From: an uncultured Cuneatibacter sp.
GTDB taxonomy: Bacteria > Bacillota > Clostridia > Lachnospirales > Lachnospiraceae
Assembly: GCA_934234215.1 (NCBI GenBank)
Contig: CAKQHB010000012.1
Span: forward strand, 1 to 64,000
Direction: 5' to 3'
Length of the DNA: 64,000 nucleotides
A program made the position numbers and the translations under genes. This document shows positions 20,124-28,525 of this stretch, one piece after another (within the stretch, counting starts at the first letter, position 1; each line of letters begins with the position of its first letter). The notes under the pieces are model-generated. The model saw only the letters and a list, made by a program, of their open reading frames with translations. It made no database searches and had not been told where the DNA came from.

Positions 20124-20257
20124 TTTTCTTACCTCCTGTTAATCTACAGCGGATTGCCCGGCTGGGCAATCATCCTAGAATAGCAGATATAAGTGGAACA
20201 ATGTCTTGTTGCTTCTATATCAACCACTTCAGGATTTTCAAAATTGATTTGGGTGAA
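20124..20257 (-). promoter_or_regulatory. Structured intergenic region between rpsJ and rplC
   Basis: 134 bases with no reading frame. On the transcribed strand a GATTGCCC/GGGCAATC hairpin (about 20150-20170) lies just before the rplC ribosome binding site, and AAGTGG/CCACTT can pair further upstream. It resembles the equally long gap before rplB. Role unknown. Confidence 0.35.
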
Positions 20258-20575
20258 TTACTTTGTCTTCATCTTGATGTCGATGTAGACACCTGCAGGC
20301 ATTTCCAGTCTGGACAGAGCATCAACAGTCTTCTGAGTCGGATTGATGATGTCGATCAGTCTCTTGTGGGTACGACGCTCGAACTGCTCTCTGGAATCCT
20401 TGTACTTGTGAACAGCACGCAGGATCGTAACAACCTCTCTCTTAGTAGGTAACGGAACGGGTCCGCTCACCTGAGATCCGGTCTTCTTAACAGTTTCGAT
20501 GATCTTACCAGCAGACTGATCTACCAGCTGATGATCATATGCCTTCAGGGTGATTCTCATTACTTGACTTGCCAT
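20258..20575 (-). CDS. rpsJ: 30S ribosomal protein S10 (NusE)
   Basis: S10 is a 30S head protein and, as NusE, binds NusB and NusG in transcription complexes. The start [20 protein letters not shown] is chosen; it has AGGAGG about 11 bases upstream, with a run of seven T between. An open frame extends 30 codons further but does not resemble S10. 105 residues, typical. First gene of the S10 operon. Confidence 0.97.
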   Translation of the reverse strand: MASQVMRITLKAYDHQLVDQSAGKIIETVKKTGSQVSGPVPLPTKREVVTILRAVHKYKDSREQFERRTHKRLIDIINPTQKTVDALSRLEMPAGVYIDIKMKTK

Positions 20576-20800
20576 AAAAAAAGCCGCCTCCTTTTCGCAC
20601 TTTTGGGTAAGTACGACAAGTGGTGACTGTACACGTTGCCGGGTGTTTCTCAGATCGACGCACACCCATGCGCTCTACTTTCGCAGATCTTTGCTATTGG
20701 TACAGTGACTTGTCGCCAGTTTCCTAACTTGACATTCGCTCCACGGAAAACCGGCTCTACTGAGCCGCAACCTCACGCTTCATTGCTATCATGCCACAGC
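20576..20800 (-). promoter_or_regulatory. 5' leader of the S10 operon
   Basis: About 225 bases separate the promoter from rpsJ. On the minus strand CGACAAGT and CACTGTAC (near 20704-20722) can pair with GTACAGT and ACTTGTCG (near 20612-20632), a long-range stem that encloses the middle of the leader, with additional hairpins such as GGCTC/GAGCC at about 20753-20770. Autoregulation of S10 operons through a leader is established in enterobacteria; whether this clostridial leader does the same is inferred. Confidence 0.55.
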
Positions 20801-20807
20801 ACTGTCA

Positions 20808-20836
20808 GTTATACCATATGTATCAAGAAAAAGCAA
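20808..20836 (-). promoter_or_regulatory. Promoter of the S10-spc superoperon
   Basis: Minus-strand TTGCTT (20831-20836), 17-base spacer, TATAAC (20808-20813) with the extended -10 TGG immediately before it. An AT-rich run lies just upstream. No competing promoter is seen before rpsJ. Confidence 0.75.
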
Positions 20837-20896
20837 GTACTTTTTTTTAACTTTTTCAAATTATTTTTCCAACGGCAAATCCGCCCTTACTCTTCG

Positions 20897-20925
20897 TTGA
20901 CACTGTCCCACTCAGCCGTTATTAT
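20897..20925 (+). promoter_or_regulatory. Promoter of the methyltransferase gene
   Basis: TTGACA (20897-20902), 17-base spacer, TATTAT (20920-20925). It is divergent from the S10 promoter about 60 bases away. A small hairpin GGAACG/CGTTCC (20976-20993) follows in the leader. Confidence 0.75.
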
Positions 20926-21009
20926 ATATAGAAGAAACTCAGTTTTTTTGAGTTGCATTGGAAGAATCGAAAACAATGGAACGGCTTTCGTTCCGGAATG
21001 GAGTATATG

Positions 21010-21873
21010 ATGTGGCTTGCAAATGATTGGCAAGATTATGAAGTAATTGACACTTCCAGCGGCGAGAAGCTGGAGCGCTGGGGTAAGTATCTGCTTGTTC
21101 GTCCCGACCCGCAGGTAATCTGGAACACCTCGCATGACAATCCCGGCTGGAAGAAAAAGAACGGACATTATCACCGCAGCTCCAAAGGCGGCGGTCAGTG
21201 GGAGTTTTTCGATCTGCCGGAGCAGTGGCAGATTTCTTACAAGGGACTGAACTTCCAGTTAAAGCCTTTTAGCTTCAAACACACCGGATTATTTCCGGAA
21301 CAGGCAGTCAACTGGGATTGGTTCTCCGAATTGATCCGCAACGCAAACCGCCCGATCAAGGTTCTGAATCTTTTCGCCTACACCGGCGGTGCAACTCTGG
21401 CAGCTGCACAGGCTGGTGCCGCTGTCACCCATGTAGACGCTTCCAAGGGAATGGTAGCCTGGGCAAAGGAAAACGCCCGCTCCAGCCATCTGGAGGATGC
21501 GCCGATCCGCTGGATCGTGGATGACTGTCAGAAGTTCGTAGAGCGTGAGATCCGCCGTGGCAATCACTACGATGCCATCATCATGGACCCGCCTTCCTAC
21601 GGCCGTGGTCCGAAGGGCGAGATCTGGAAGATTGAGGATGCGATTCATCCCCTTGTACAGCTCTGTGCACAGCTGCTGTCTGATGATCCGCTGTTCTTCC
21701 TGATTAATTCCTACACCACCGGTTTTGCCCCTTCCGTCCTGAGCTATCTGCTCGGTCTGGAAGTACAGGCTAAGTACGGCGGTGTGGTACATTCCGATGA
21801 GATCGGTCTTCCGGTCACCGAGAGCCACCTGGTACTGCCTTGTGGTTCCTCCGGACGTTGGAGTAAAATTTGA
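21010..21873 (+). CDS. Class I SAM-dependent methyltransferase (RlmI/RlmK-like)
   Basis: The protein has a Rossmann-type methyltransferase core: motif I VLNLFAYTGGATLAAAQAGA, an acidic strand end (VTHVDASKGMV), and motif IV MDPPSYGRG, the combination seen in COG1092-type rRNA cytosine methyltransferases. An N-terminal PUA domain, as in RlmI, is not evident. The start is uncertain: three ATGs at 20998, 21007 and 21010 follow the GGAATGGAG region; the last has the best six-base spacing. It is a single-gene unit ending at a strong terminator. The exact substrate cannot be told. Confidence 0.85.
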   Translation: MWLANDWQDYEVIDTSSGEKLERWGKYLLVRPDPQVIWNTSHDNPGWKKKNGHYHRSSKGGGQWEFFDLPEQWQISYKGLNFQLKPFSFKHTGLFPEQAVNWDWFSELIRNANRPIKVLNLFAYTGGATLAAAQAGAAVTHVDASKGMVAWAKENARSSHLEDAPIRWIVDDCQKFVEREIRRGNHYDAIIMDPPSYGRGPKGEIWKIEDAIHPLVQLCAQLLSDDPLFFLINSYTTGFAPSVLSYLLGLEVQAKYGGVVHSDEIGLPVTESHLVLPCGSSGRWSKI

Positions 21874-21876
21874 AAA

Positions 21877-21917
21877 AAGGTCGGTTGAGAAGAGCTTTTC
21901 TCAACCGACCTTTTTAT
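21877..21917. terminator. Bidirectional intrinsic terminator
   Basis: Perfect 15-bp stem (AAGGTCGGTTGAGAA and its complement) with a six-base loop, A-rich on the left and T-rich on the right, so it can serve both the methyltransferase (plus) and the efflux operon (minus), which converge here. Confidence 0.9.
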
Positions 21918-21947
21918 ATATTATTATTTACTATAGAAGAAACTTGT

Positions 21948-23204
21948 TTATTCGTGACGCAGTGCATCGATGGGATTCAGATTTGCCGCCTTAATTGAAG
22001 GAAGCAGACCAAAAATAATACCGATAATCATCGAGAACAGCACCGCCGCCAGCGAAACACCCATACTGATTGCCACTGGTGTTTGAGTCAGACGGGAGAT
22101 CAGCTCTGCCAGTCCGATACCTGCCAGCACGCCCAGCAATCCGCCAAGGCTTGTCAATACTGCCGCCTCTGTCAGGAACTGCATCAGAATCCGACTCTTT
22201 CTCGCACCGATCGCCTTTTTCAGACCAATCTCTCTCGTTCGCTCTGTGACGGATACGAGCATGATGTTCATAACACCAATACCGCCGACCAACAGGGAAA
22301 TACTTGCGATCCAGATCAGCTGCTGATTTGTGGAAGCACTCAGGTTCTGCAGATCTTCTGCCTGCTTCAGCAGATCCTCTGCCTTATAGCGGATCGAATT
22401 GGAATTTGTCACATTCACATTCAAAATGTCCTGCGCTGCTGTTCCGGCATTCGCCATGTCATCTGTGCTGGTTGCCCGCAGCACGACATTCTGCGGCTCA
22501 TCAAAGGTATACAATGTCGGCCAAAGTGTGGACGGAACAAATAAAGTTCCCGCGCTGGAACTGCCCTTGTACTGATAATAATCCTCCATGGAATTGATGA
22601 CCGGCTCAAAGCTGTCTTTCTCGCAGACAACACCGATGATCTGAATCGGAGTCCCTGCGACCTCCACGATCTTGCCAACCGGATATTCCCCGGAGAACAG
22701 CACATCCGCCAGCGCCTGATCCACCAGACCAACTGCGCGGAAATTCTTGAAATCATCTTCCACAAATCCCCGACCGGATTTCAGCTGATATCCACAGGTC
22801 TCTAAATAAGTAGAATCAATTCCATTGATTGTCGTACCGGATGCGCCCTGATTCTTATAGAAGACAGAATTGTTGTAATCCTGTCTCGTTGTGTAGAAAG
22901 AAGCCGCCTCTACTTCCGGAATCTGCAGCAGCTGTTCCTTCACGCTGTCATTCAGAACCGGCACACCGTCCGGAATTCCGTTATACAGAATTTCATACTG
23001 GCTGTCTTCCTGATATAACTGTACCTTCACCAGGTTATTTCCGGCACCGACCAGATTCTTTTTGATCTGCTCATTCGTACCCTTGATGGTGGAGACGATT
23101 GCGATAATCGCTGCGATGCCGATGATAATACCCAGCATCGTCAGAAATGACCTCATCTTGTGAGACCAGACTCCCTGAAAGGAAAGTCGAATATTTTCCA
23201 GCAT
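21948..23204 (-). CDS. MacB-like ABC transporter permease
   Basis: The 418-residue protein has the MacB/FtsX layout: one N-terminal membrane helix (MRSFLTMLGIIIGIAAIIAI, residues 17-36), a large extracytoplasmic domain to about residue 270, then three C-terminal helices. The MKSFLTM-like start and the ERTREIGLKKAIGARKSRIL coupling loop are diagnostic. It is the last gene of the operon adaptor-ATPase-adaptor-permease and ends at the terminator at 21.9 kb. Likely part of an export or mechanotransmission complex for peptides or drugs; substrate unknown. Confidence 0.93.
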   Translation of the reverse strand: MLENIRLSFQGVWSHKMRSFLTMLGIIIGIAAIIAIVSTIKGTNEQIKKNLVGAGNNLVKVQLYQEDSQYEILYNGIPDGVPVLNDSVKEQLLQIPEVEAASFYTTRQDYNNSVFYKNQGASGTTINGIDSTYLETCGYQLKSGRGFVEDDFKNFRAVGLVDQALADVLFSGEYPVGKIVEVAGTPIQIIGVVCEKDSFEPVINSMEDYYQYKGSSSAGTLFVPSTLWPTLYTFDEPQNVVLRATSTDDMANAGTAAQDILNVNVTNSNSIRYKAEDLLKQAEDLQNLSASTNQQLIWIASISLLVGGIGVMNIMLVSVTERTREIGLKKAIGARKSRILMQFLTEAAVLTSLGGLLGVLAGIGLAELISRLTQTPVAISMGVSLAAVLFSMIIGIIFGLLPSIKAANLNPIDALRHE

Positions 23205-23216
23205 CTCTCCACCCCC

Positions 23217-25001
23217 TTATTCTGTCTCAGTCGAAGGAATCTCTTCCTCCAGACCATTTGTTCCGATTTCTTCTGCGCTTTCAGCGCTGTCGCCATCAAT
23301 CTCTTCAAGACCACCGTCGATTGCGCCATCGTCACCGCCTTCGAGCATACCGTCGTCGATGCCGCCATCATTTATCATGCCATCATCGATGCCGCCATTT
23401 GCATCCCCGTCATAATGGTCGGGATACTTCACCGTCGCACCGTCCTTTACATTCTTTCCATAGGGGAATGCAATGTAGTCATCCAGCGTCAGTCCGGAAA
23501 GAATCTCGGTATACTCGCCATACATGGTACGTCCTGTCGTAACGATCTGCTTCATAAGCTTTCCATCTGAGCCGACTTTGTAGACATACTTGCCGCTGTC
23601 ATCGCTGCGAATGTACGGATTATACAGGAACAGAGCATCCTCAACCTCTGAATCCATTGTCGTCAGAGTCAGATCCAGATAAGTGCCATTCTTCAGATCA
23701 CCGGGTTCCGAGATCAGTGCAGTAAACGCATAGTTGGAAGTATTGGGATTGCCGTCATAGTAATAACTATTGCCATCTTCCGGATAATCGGAAATCTCGA
23801 TGATTTCCGCATCGTAAGTAGAACCGTCTTCCCAGTTGCTCGCGGTGATGTGACTGCCTACTTGGATCTGATCCAGATTGCCCTCGTTGATCGTTCCCTG
23901 TACATAGAACCCCTTCTCACCGGACACTACAAGGAACGGATCACTCGTTCCAAGAACCTCATCAATATCACGCAGCGTCTTTACCACGCCATCGATCTTA
24001 CTCGTCACAGTGGCATTCTCCAGCTCTTTCTGTGCTGCTTCCAGCGCCAGAGCTGCTTCCTTCTGGTGGTACTGCTGTGTCTTCAGATTCTCCTGCTCTG
24101 ACTGAATCTGCTGCGCGATGTCTTCTTTCGTAAGCAGATTCGGGTTGCCGGGAATCACCGGTGTCTCGGGAATCACGATATCACTGTCATCACTATCGTC
24201 GAACTCTTCCGGCAGGAACATCAAACTGCCGCCCTCTGTCAGCTCCCAGCCATACAGCATTCTCGCATTTTCATTATCGCCCTCATGTACTTCGAAGCGA
24301 TAATTTGCATTGGAAGCGATCGTGCCGGTCTGAGCCTTCGTTTCCGTTTCTTCTGTGGAATCTTCAGTGGAATCTGCTGCGTTATCATCCTTTTTCTGCT
24401 GCACGACCTGCAGTAAGCTGTTCAAAGAAATCTGACAGGAACTGCTGCACAGATACCGATATGGATTGGCACTGCTGCCGTCTCCTGCAAAGTATGCAGA
24501 CAGAGCGAAGGCATCAATACTATCACACAATGTCGCGGTACTGTCCGGAATCGGATCCGGCTCTACGGGCTGAGGCTCCGGCTGCGGCACATAAGGTGTC
24601 ATCGCCTGCAGTCTTGCGATCTCCTGCTGGCTCTTCTGGATCTCGTAATCCGTCTGCTGTGCATCCAACTGACAGCTTTCTAACTCCAGCTGCTGCTTCG
24701 TCGTATCATAGCGCAGCAAAACATCGCCTTTCTTAACTTCCTGTCCTTCTGTGACGGTGATCTCCTGGATTGTCTTGTCCGTCTCCGGGTACAGCTCCTG
24801 CACATAATCGCTGGTCGCCATACCATAACTGCTGGTCTGGTCGCCCCAGTAAGAAGTAGAGTAACTCTGCACGGAATCAACTTCCACCGGAGAGCCCTTT
24901 CTGCCATAGCGGTTCCATGCAAAGAGTCCGCCTCCGATCGCGCCGACTCCCAACACCACACTCAGGGTAATGGCTACAATCTTCTTACTCTTCTTTTTCA
25001 T
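23217..25001 (-). CDS. HlyD/RND-type adaptor protein, enlarged form
   Basis: A 594-residue adaptor with an N-terminal membrane anchor (VAITLSVVLGVGAIGGGLFAW), a lipoyl-like half (VTEGQEVKKGDVLLRYD), a coiled-coil segment and a second lipoyl half plus beta-barrel domain. Between about residues 140 and 285 the hairpin is interrupted by a Pro-rich linker (PQPEPQPVEPDPIPD) and a compact cysteine-containing domain (YLCSSSCQISLNSLL). The C-terminal 60 residues are an Asp/Gly/Glu-rich tail with repeated GGIDDGM-like units. The start overlaps the ATPase gene by 17 bases. Second adaptor of the operon. Confidence 0.9.
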   Translation of the reverse strand: MKKKSKKIVAITLSVVLGVGAIGGGLFAWNRYGRKGSPVEVDSVQSYSTSYWGDQTSSYGMATSDYVQELYPETDKTIQEITVTEGQEVKKGDVLLRYDTTKQQLELESCQLDAQQTDYEIQKSQQEIARLQAMTPYVPQPEPQPVEPDPIPDSTATLCDSIDAFALSAYFAGDGSSANPYRYLCSSSCQISLNSLLQVVQQKKDDNAADSTEDSTEETETKAQTGTIASNANYRFEVHEGDNENARMLYGWELTEGGSLMFLPEEFDDSDDSDIVIPETPVIPGNPNLLTKEDIAQQIQSEQENLKTQQYHQKEAALALEAAQKELENATVTSKIDGVVKTLRDIDEVLGTSDPFLVVSGEKGFYVQGTINEGNLDQIQVGSHITASNWEDGSTYDAEIIEISDYPEDGNSYYYDGNPNTSNYAFTALISEPGDLKNGTYLDLTLTTMDSEVEDALFLYNPYIRSDDSGKYVYKVGSDGKLMKQIVTTGRTMYGEYTEILSGLTLDDYIAFPYGKNVKDGATVKYPDHYDGDANGGIDDGMINDGGIDDGMLEGGDDGAIDGGLEEIDGDSAESAEEIGTNGLEEEIPSTETE

Positions 25002-25776
25002 GTGCCTCCCCCTTTCCGGTCTCCACCGCGTCCATCACCGCAGACGGATCTACAAACTTCGTTGGATCATCAAACTCTGTACTGGGATCACGATCAACCG
25101 TCTCCTTCGCCGCTTCTATCATCTGTCCGTCACGGATGCGCATGATCCGATCCGCATGCATCGCAATATCCTGATCATGCGTGATCATAATGATTGTCAC
25201 ACCCTCGTCATTCAACTGACGGAACAGCTTCATGATCTGCTCACCGGATGTACTATCCAATGCACCGGTAGGCTCATCCGCCAAAAGAATCTTCGGATTA
25301 TTCACCATCGCTCTCGCAATCGCCACACGCTGATTCTGTCCACCGGACATCTGCGTCGGCTTAAACTCGGTACGATCACTCAGTCCAACACGGCCAAGCG
25401 CCTCTTCCGCCAGACGTCTGCGTTCTTTCTTTTTGACACCTGCGTATAACAGAGGCAATGCTACGTTGCTCACCGCACTCTCCCGCGGCATCAGATGAAA
25501 GCTCTGAAAAACAAATCCAATCTCATGGAGACGAACATCCGACATCTCCCGCTCTGACAGCTGATTCAGATCTCTGCCTGCCAGACGATAGCTTCCGGAT
25601 GTAGGACGGTCCAGACAGCCGATAATGTTCATCAGCGTCGTTTTGCCGGAACCGGAAGGTCCCATGATTGCCACATACTCGCCTTTTTCTACGGAGAACG
25701 AAATGTCTTTCAATACCGGTACTTCCATCTTACCCTGTTCGTAATTTTTGTAGATGTGTTCCAGTTCGAGAATCAT
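24985..25776 (-). CDS. MacB-family ABC transporter ATP-binding protein
   Basis: 263 residues: Walker A GPSGSGKTT (residues 39-47), Q-loop VFQSFHLMPRESAV, signature MSGGQNQRVAIARAM (QNQR instead of the more common QQQR) and Walker B ILLADEPTGALDS. The LolD/MacB-type subfamily works with FtsX-like permeases. It overlaps the upstream adaptor by four bases and the downstream adaptor by 17, so the products are made together. A 30-residue acidic C-terminal extension is present. Confidence 0.95.
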   Translation of the reverse strand: MILELEHIYKNYEQGKMEVPVLKDISFSVEKGEYVAIMGPSGSGKTTLMNIIGCLDRPTSGSYRLAGRDLNQLSEREMSDVRLHEIGFVFQSFHLMPRESAVSNVALPLLYAGVKKKERRRLAEEALGRVGLSDRTEFKPTQMSGGQNQRVAIARAMVNNPKILLADEPTGALDSTSGEQIMKLFRQLNDEGVTIIMITHDQDIAMHADRIMRIRDGQMIEAAKETVDRDPSTEFDDPTKFVDPSAVMDAVETGKGEAHEKEE

Positions 25777-26987
25777 TCCGTCACACCTCCTTCATCGCTG
25801 CCTAAGAAAGCATCGGAATAATGCGCCGTCTGCGCACCTTCGGTAATGTCCTCGGACGGGAATGCAATGTAATCTTCCGCGCTCAGTCCGGAAACGATCT
25901 CGTAAGTCATCTGATCCGCGTCATACTCGCCCAGCTCCACACTGCGCCTTTCGATGCGTCCGTCTGCACTCTCTGCCCATACCCAGGCATCGCCATCTGC
26001 ATCATTCAGATAATACTCCGACAGCCACAAACCTTCCTTTTGTTCTGCCTGCTGTGCTTTTACATAGACATGCTGTCCCAGCATCAGTCCATCGTAGTTG
26101 TCCAGTGTCACATAAAAATAATACTTGGAAGCTTGTGTCATCGTATCCTCGGAACCATAGCTGATTCCGCTGTTATTGCTCTCATTGGCTGCTTCACGAT
26201 CAATGCGATCGATCTTTCCGTTCCAGGTCTGTTCCGGATCCACACGCGAGATCACGGTCATCTCCATCCCCTCAGACAATGCTCCTACATTCAGCTCTGA
26301 GGCCTTACACTTGATCTGGTAATTTCCCTTCGAAAGGATGCTCATAAACGGCTGTTCGTTACCATAATTATCCGTGCCGCCGTTCTCATTAATCGTCTTA
26401 ACAGTGCCGGCGATGGTGCTCGTTACTTCAGCGTTGTCAATGGACTTCTGAATGCGGTCTGCCTCCGCCTGTTTGGATGTCTGGTTGTACTCCTCGGTAC
26501 GAACCTGCAGCTGCAGATCCTGAATCTGCAGGGAATAAGACAGCTGCTCAGATGCCGGTGCAGCATTCTTCTCTTTTTGAAGGGCTGCGAGCTGGTTGTT
26601 TAATGTCTGGATCTTATTTTGAATTCCTTCAATCTCCAGCTTTGCCTGATCTAAGGACAAAGATAATGCATCCACATCGTAGCGGAACAGCGGTGTACCA
26701 GCTTCCACCTCCTGTCCTTCCTCCACATAAATCTCGGCAACCTTTTTATCTGAATCAACTTTAATATCTACGGTCTTCTGTGCTTCAACTTCTCCGGTAA
26801 AGGTGCTGTCTGTCCCAACGTTCATGCCGGTCAGTTCTGCCACGGAATCCACATAGATGGACTCTCCATCCGCTGTCTGCCCTCCGGCTTTCCGCGACCG
26901 TACAAACAGGACAACCAAAATAAGGGCAACAATCACAACTACTGCCACTGCTACCCCGATTCCGATTTTGACTTTTTTGTTCTTCAT
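25773..26987 (-). CDS. HlyD/RND-type adaptor protein
   Basis: A 404-residue membrane-anchored adaptor: hydrophobic segment at residues 8-29, first lipoyl half (VEEGQEVEAGTPLFRYD), coiled coil about 105-190 (LKTLNNQLAALQKEK type), second lipoyl half and beta barrel. It is the first gene of the efflux operon, so the ABC module is served by two different adaptors; in Gram-positives such proteins usually bridge to the cell envelope rather than to an outer-membrane channel. Confidence 0.92.
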   Translation of the reverse strand: MKNKKVKIGIGVAVAVVVIVALILVVLFVRSRKAGGQTADGESIYVDSVAELTGMNVGTDSTFTGEVEAQKTVDIKVDSDKKVAEIYVEEGQEVEAGTPLFRYDVDALSLSLDQAKLEIEGIQNKIQTLNNQLAALQKEKNAAPASEQLSYSLQIQDLQLQVRTEEYNQTSKQAEADRIQKSIDNAEVTSTIAGTVKTINENGGTDNYGNEQPFMSILSKGNYQIKCKASELNVGALSEGMEMTVISRVDPEQTWNGKIDRIDREAANESNNSGISYGSEDTMTQASKYYFYVTLDNYDGLMLGQHVYVKAQQAEQKEGLWLSEYYLNDADGDAWVWAESADGRIERRSVELGEYDADQMTYEIVSGLSAEDYIAFPSEDITEGAQTAHYSDAFLGSDEGGVTE

Positions 26988-26994
26988 AGTCTTC

Positions 26995-27056
26995 CTCCGC
27001 TCCGAAGTCCGGCGTGGAGGATGCCTTTAGACTCCTGCACCGCCGGCTTCTACATC
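26995..27056 (-). other. Imperfect inverted repeat between synthetase and efflux operon
   Basis: GAAGCCGGCGGTG and its near complement CACGCCGGACTTC form a stem with an inner GGAGTC/..ATCCTCC loop, in the 73 bases between the alarmone synthetase stop and the first adaptor start. No T-run follows on the minus strand, so it is unlikely to be a strong terminator; it could let both units share a transcript. Confidence 0.4.
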
Positions 27057-27060
27057 ATTT

Positions 27061-27819
27061 TTATTGCTCCATTGCTTCACGCAGTTTGCGCTCGATCTCT
27101 GCCATCTTGGCTTCCTCCTCTGCCGACAGCTGGTGCTGCTGTGCCTCCCGTTCTTCGCCTAAGCGGTGGATTGACTCATTTAGCGACCACATCTTTTCAT
27201 CCAACTCGTCTACAATGTCTGCACAGAGCTTCAGCTCCTCCTGCATACTCTCTGGCGCCTGCCCCTCCAGCTTATAATAAATCTTATGTTCCAGACTTGC
27301 CCAGAAATCCATCGCAACCGTGCGGATCTGGATCTCTACCTTTGTCTGTACCGGACCGTCCGATAAAAAGATCGGCACCGACACAACCATATGGTAGCTC
27401 TTATATCCATTCGGCTTCGGATTCTCAATGTAATTTTTGATGATCAGAACTTTTACATCATCCTGATTGCTGATCATATCTGCAATCTTATAAATATCCG
27501 GCGTGAAGGAACAGATGATCCGAATTCCGGCAATGTCGTTCAGATATTTCAGCATATTCTCCGTCGTAACCTCGTGCCCCATGCGCTTCAGCTTCTTCAC
27601 AATGCTCTCCGGCGTCTTGATCCGGGATTTTACATGTTCAATGGGATTATAATGATGAATATGCAAAAACTCATTGTTCAGAATCTCAATCTTTGTATTG
27701 ATCTCTTTCAGTGCTGACTCAAAGAGAAACATAGAAGTCGTCCACTCGTCCAACTGATCAAATCTCTTCGGAAGCTTCATCGGCACGATCGGCACGCTGT
27801 TTAAATCTTCGTTGTCCAC
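27061..27819 (-). CDS. Small alarmone synthetase (RelA/SpoT synthetase domain)
   Basis: 252 residues containing only the (p)ppGpp synthetase fold, without hydrolase, TGS or ACT domains. Visible family motifs: RIKTPESIVKKLKRMG, DIAGIRIICSF, YKSYHMVVSVPIF and VEIQIRTVAMDFWASLEHKI with the catalytic-site Glu-Gln pair. The C-terminal helix is acidic. It resembles YjbM/RelQ-type proteins that transfer pyrophosphate from ATP to GTP or GDP. It has its own promoter and lies upstream of the efflux operon on the same strand. Confidence 0.92.
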   Translation of the reverse strand: MDNEDLNSVPIVPMKLPKRFDQLDEWTTSMFLFESALKEINTKIEILNNEFLHIHHYNPIEHVKSRIKTPESIVKKLKRMGHEVTTENMLKYLNDIAGIRIICSFTPDIYKIADMISNQDDVKVLIIKNYIENPKPNGYKSYHMVVSVPIFLSDGPVQTKVEIQIRTVAMDFWASLEHKIYYKLEGQAPESMQEELKLCADIVDELDEKMWSLNESIHRLGEEREAQQHQLSAEEEAKMAEIERKLREAMEQ

Positions 27820-27858
27820 GTAATATCAATCCTCCTAAAGCATACATTTTACGTGAAC

Positions 27859-27864
27859 ATTATA
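27859..27864 (-). promoter_or_regulatory. -10 box of the alarmone synthetase gene
   Basis: Minus-strand TATAAT preceded by TGG (extended -10), about 40 bases before the ATG; no good -35 element is seen. Confidence 0.5.
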
Positions 27865-27943
27865 CCATAACTTATAAAGAACTACTATGAACATTTTATG
27901 AACTGCCCCCAAAGAAATCTTTAAGGTTTTTTAATAATTTTCA

Positions 27944-27973
27944 TTGACAAAGCATTGCTTCCACTGTTATGAT
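27944..27973 (+). promoter_or_regulatory. Promoter of the fur/perR-like gene
   Basis: TTGACA (27944-27949), 18-base spacer, TATGAT (27968-27973). About 25 bases downstream the TTACTG at 27998-28003 matches one half of the palindrome in front of the rubrerythrin gene, so the regulator may control itself. Confidence 0.65.
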
Positions 27974-28033
27974 GAAATTGTTCTAAATTAGGAATTGTTA
28001 CTGATTATTATTCTATATGGAAAGGAGCAATCC

Positions 28034-28435
28034 ATGCAAAAGCACAGCCGCCAGAGAGAAGCGATCAAGGCTTATCTGGACACTCATCGCACACATCCGA
28101 CTGCAGAGCAGGTTTATGCGGATGTACGAGTAGAGTTTCCAAAAATCAGTCTTGGAACCGTCTACCGCAATCTGTCCTTGCTTGCCTCCATCGGCGAAAT
28201 CCAGCGCATTGTGTGCGGCGATGAATCTGATCATTTTGATGCAAATATCACACCCCACGCTCATGTGTGCTGCTGCCGCTGCGGAAAAGTCGAGGATGTG
28301 GAGTGCCAGATTCCCCGTTCCCTGATGAAGCATGCACAGTCCAATTATGACGGCGAGATCCTGTCTCAGTCCGTTGTATTTCAGGGCATCTGCGTCACCT
28401 GTCTCACAGAGGAAGAGGACGTCCGGACCCGCTGA
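28034..28435 (+). CDS. Fur-family regulator, PerR-like
   Basis: 133 residues. The N-terminal winged helix (SRQREAIKAYLDTHRTHPTAEQVY...SLGTVYRNLSLL) is followed by the metal-binding half with the structural zinc cysteines in CRC (Cys80/Cys83) and CVTC (Cys120/Cys123). The residue pattern HFDANITPHAHVCC matches PerR/Fur sensors. The start MQKHSRQREA follows GGAAAGGAG. Its downstream neighbour is a reverse rubrerythrin, a classical peroxide-defence target, which favours PerR over Fur or Zur. Confidence 0.9.
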   Translation: MQKHSRQREAIKAYLDTHRTHPTAEQVYADVRVEFPKISLGTVYRNLSLLASIGEIQRIVCGDESDHFDANITPHAHVCCCRCGKVEDVECQIPRSLMKHAQSNYDGEILSQSVVFQGICVTCLTEEEDVRTR

Positions 28436-28446
28436 GTGCTGCCTGT

Positions 28447-28494
28447 TTTTCGGAAGAACTTTTCCGAGGATTTTTCGAAAAATTCTTCCGAAAG
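28447..28494. other. Inverted repeat after the regulator gene
   Basis: TTTCGGAAGAA and TTCTTCCGAAA form an 11-bp stem with a 24-base loop that holds a second palindrome, ATTTTTCGAAAAAT. It directly precedes the rubrerythrin promoter. Without a following T-run it is not a convincing terminator. Confidence 0.45.
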
Positions 28495-28496
28495 AC

Positions 28497-28525
28497 TTGA
28501 CAGTTCTGGAAATCCATGATATCTT
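28497..28525 (+). promoter_or_regulatory. Promoter of reverse rubrerythrin
   Basis: TTGACA (28497-28502), exact 17-base spacer, TATCTT (28520-28525). The operator-like palindrome begins at the next base. Confidence 0.75.
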
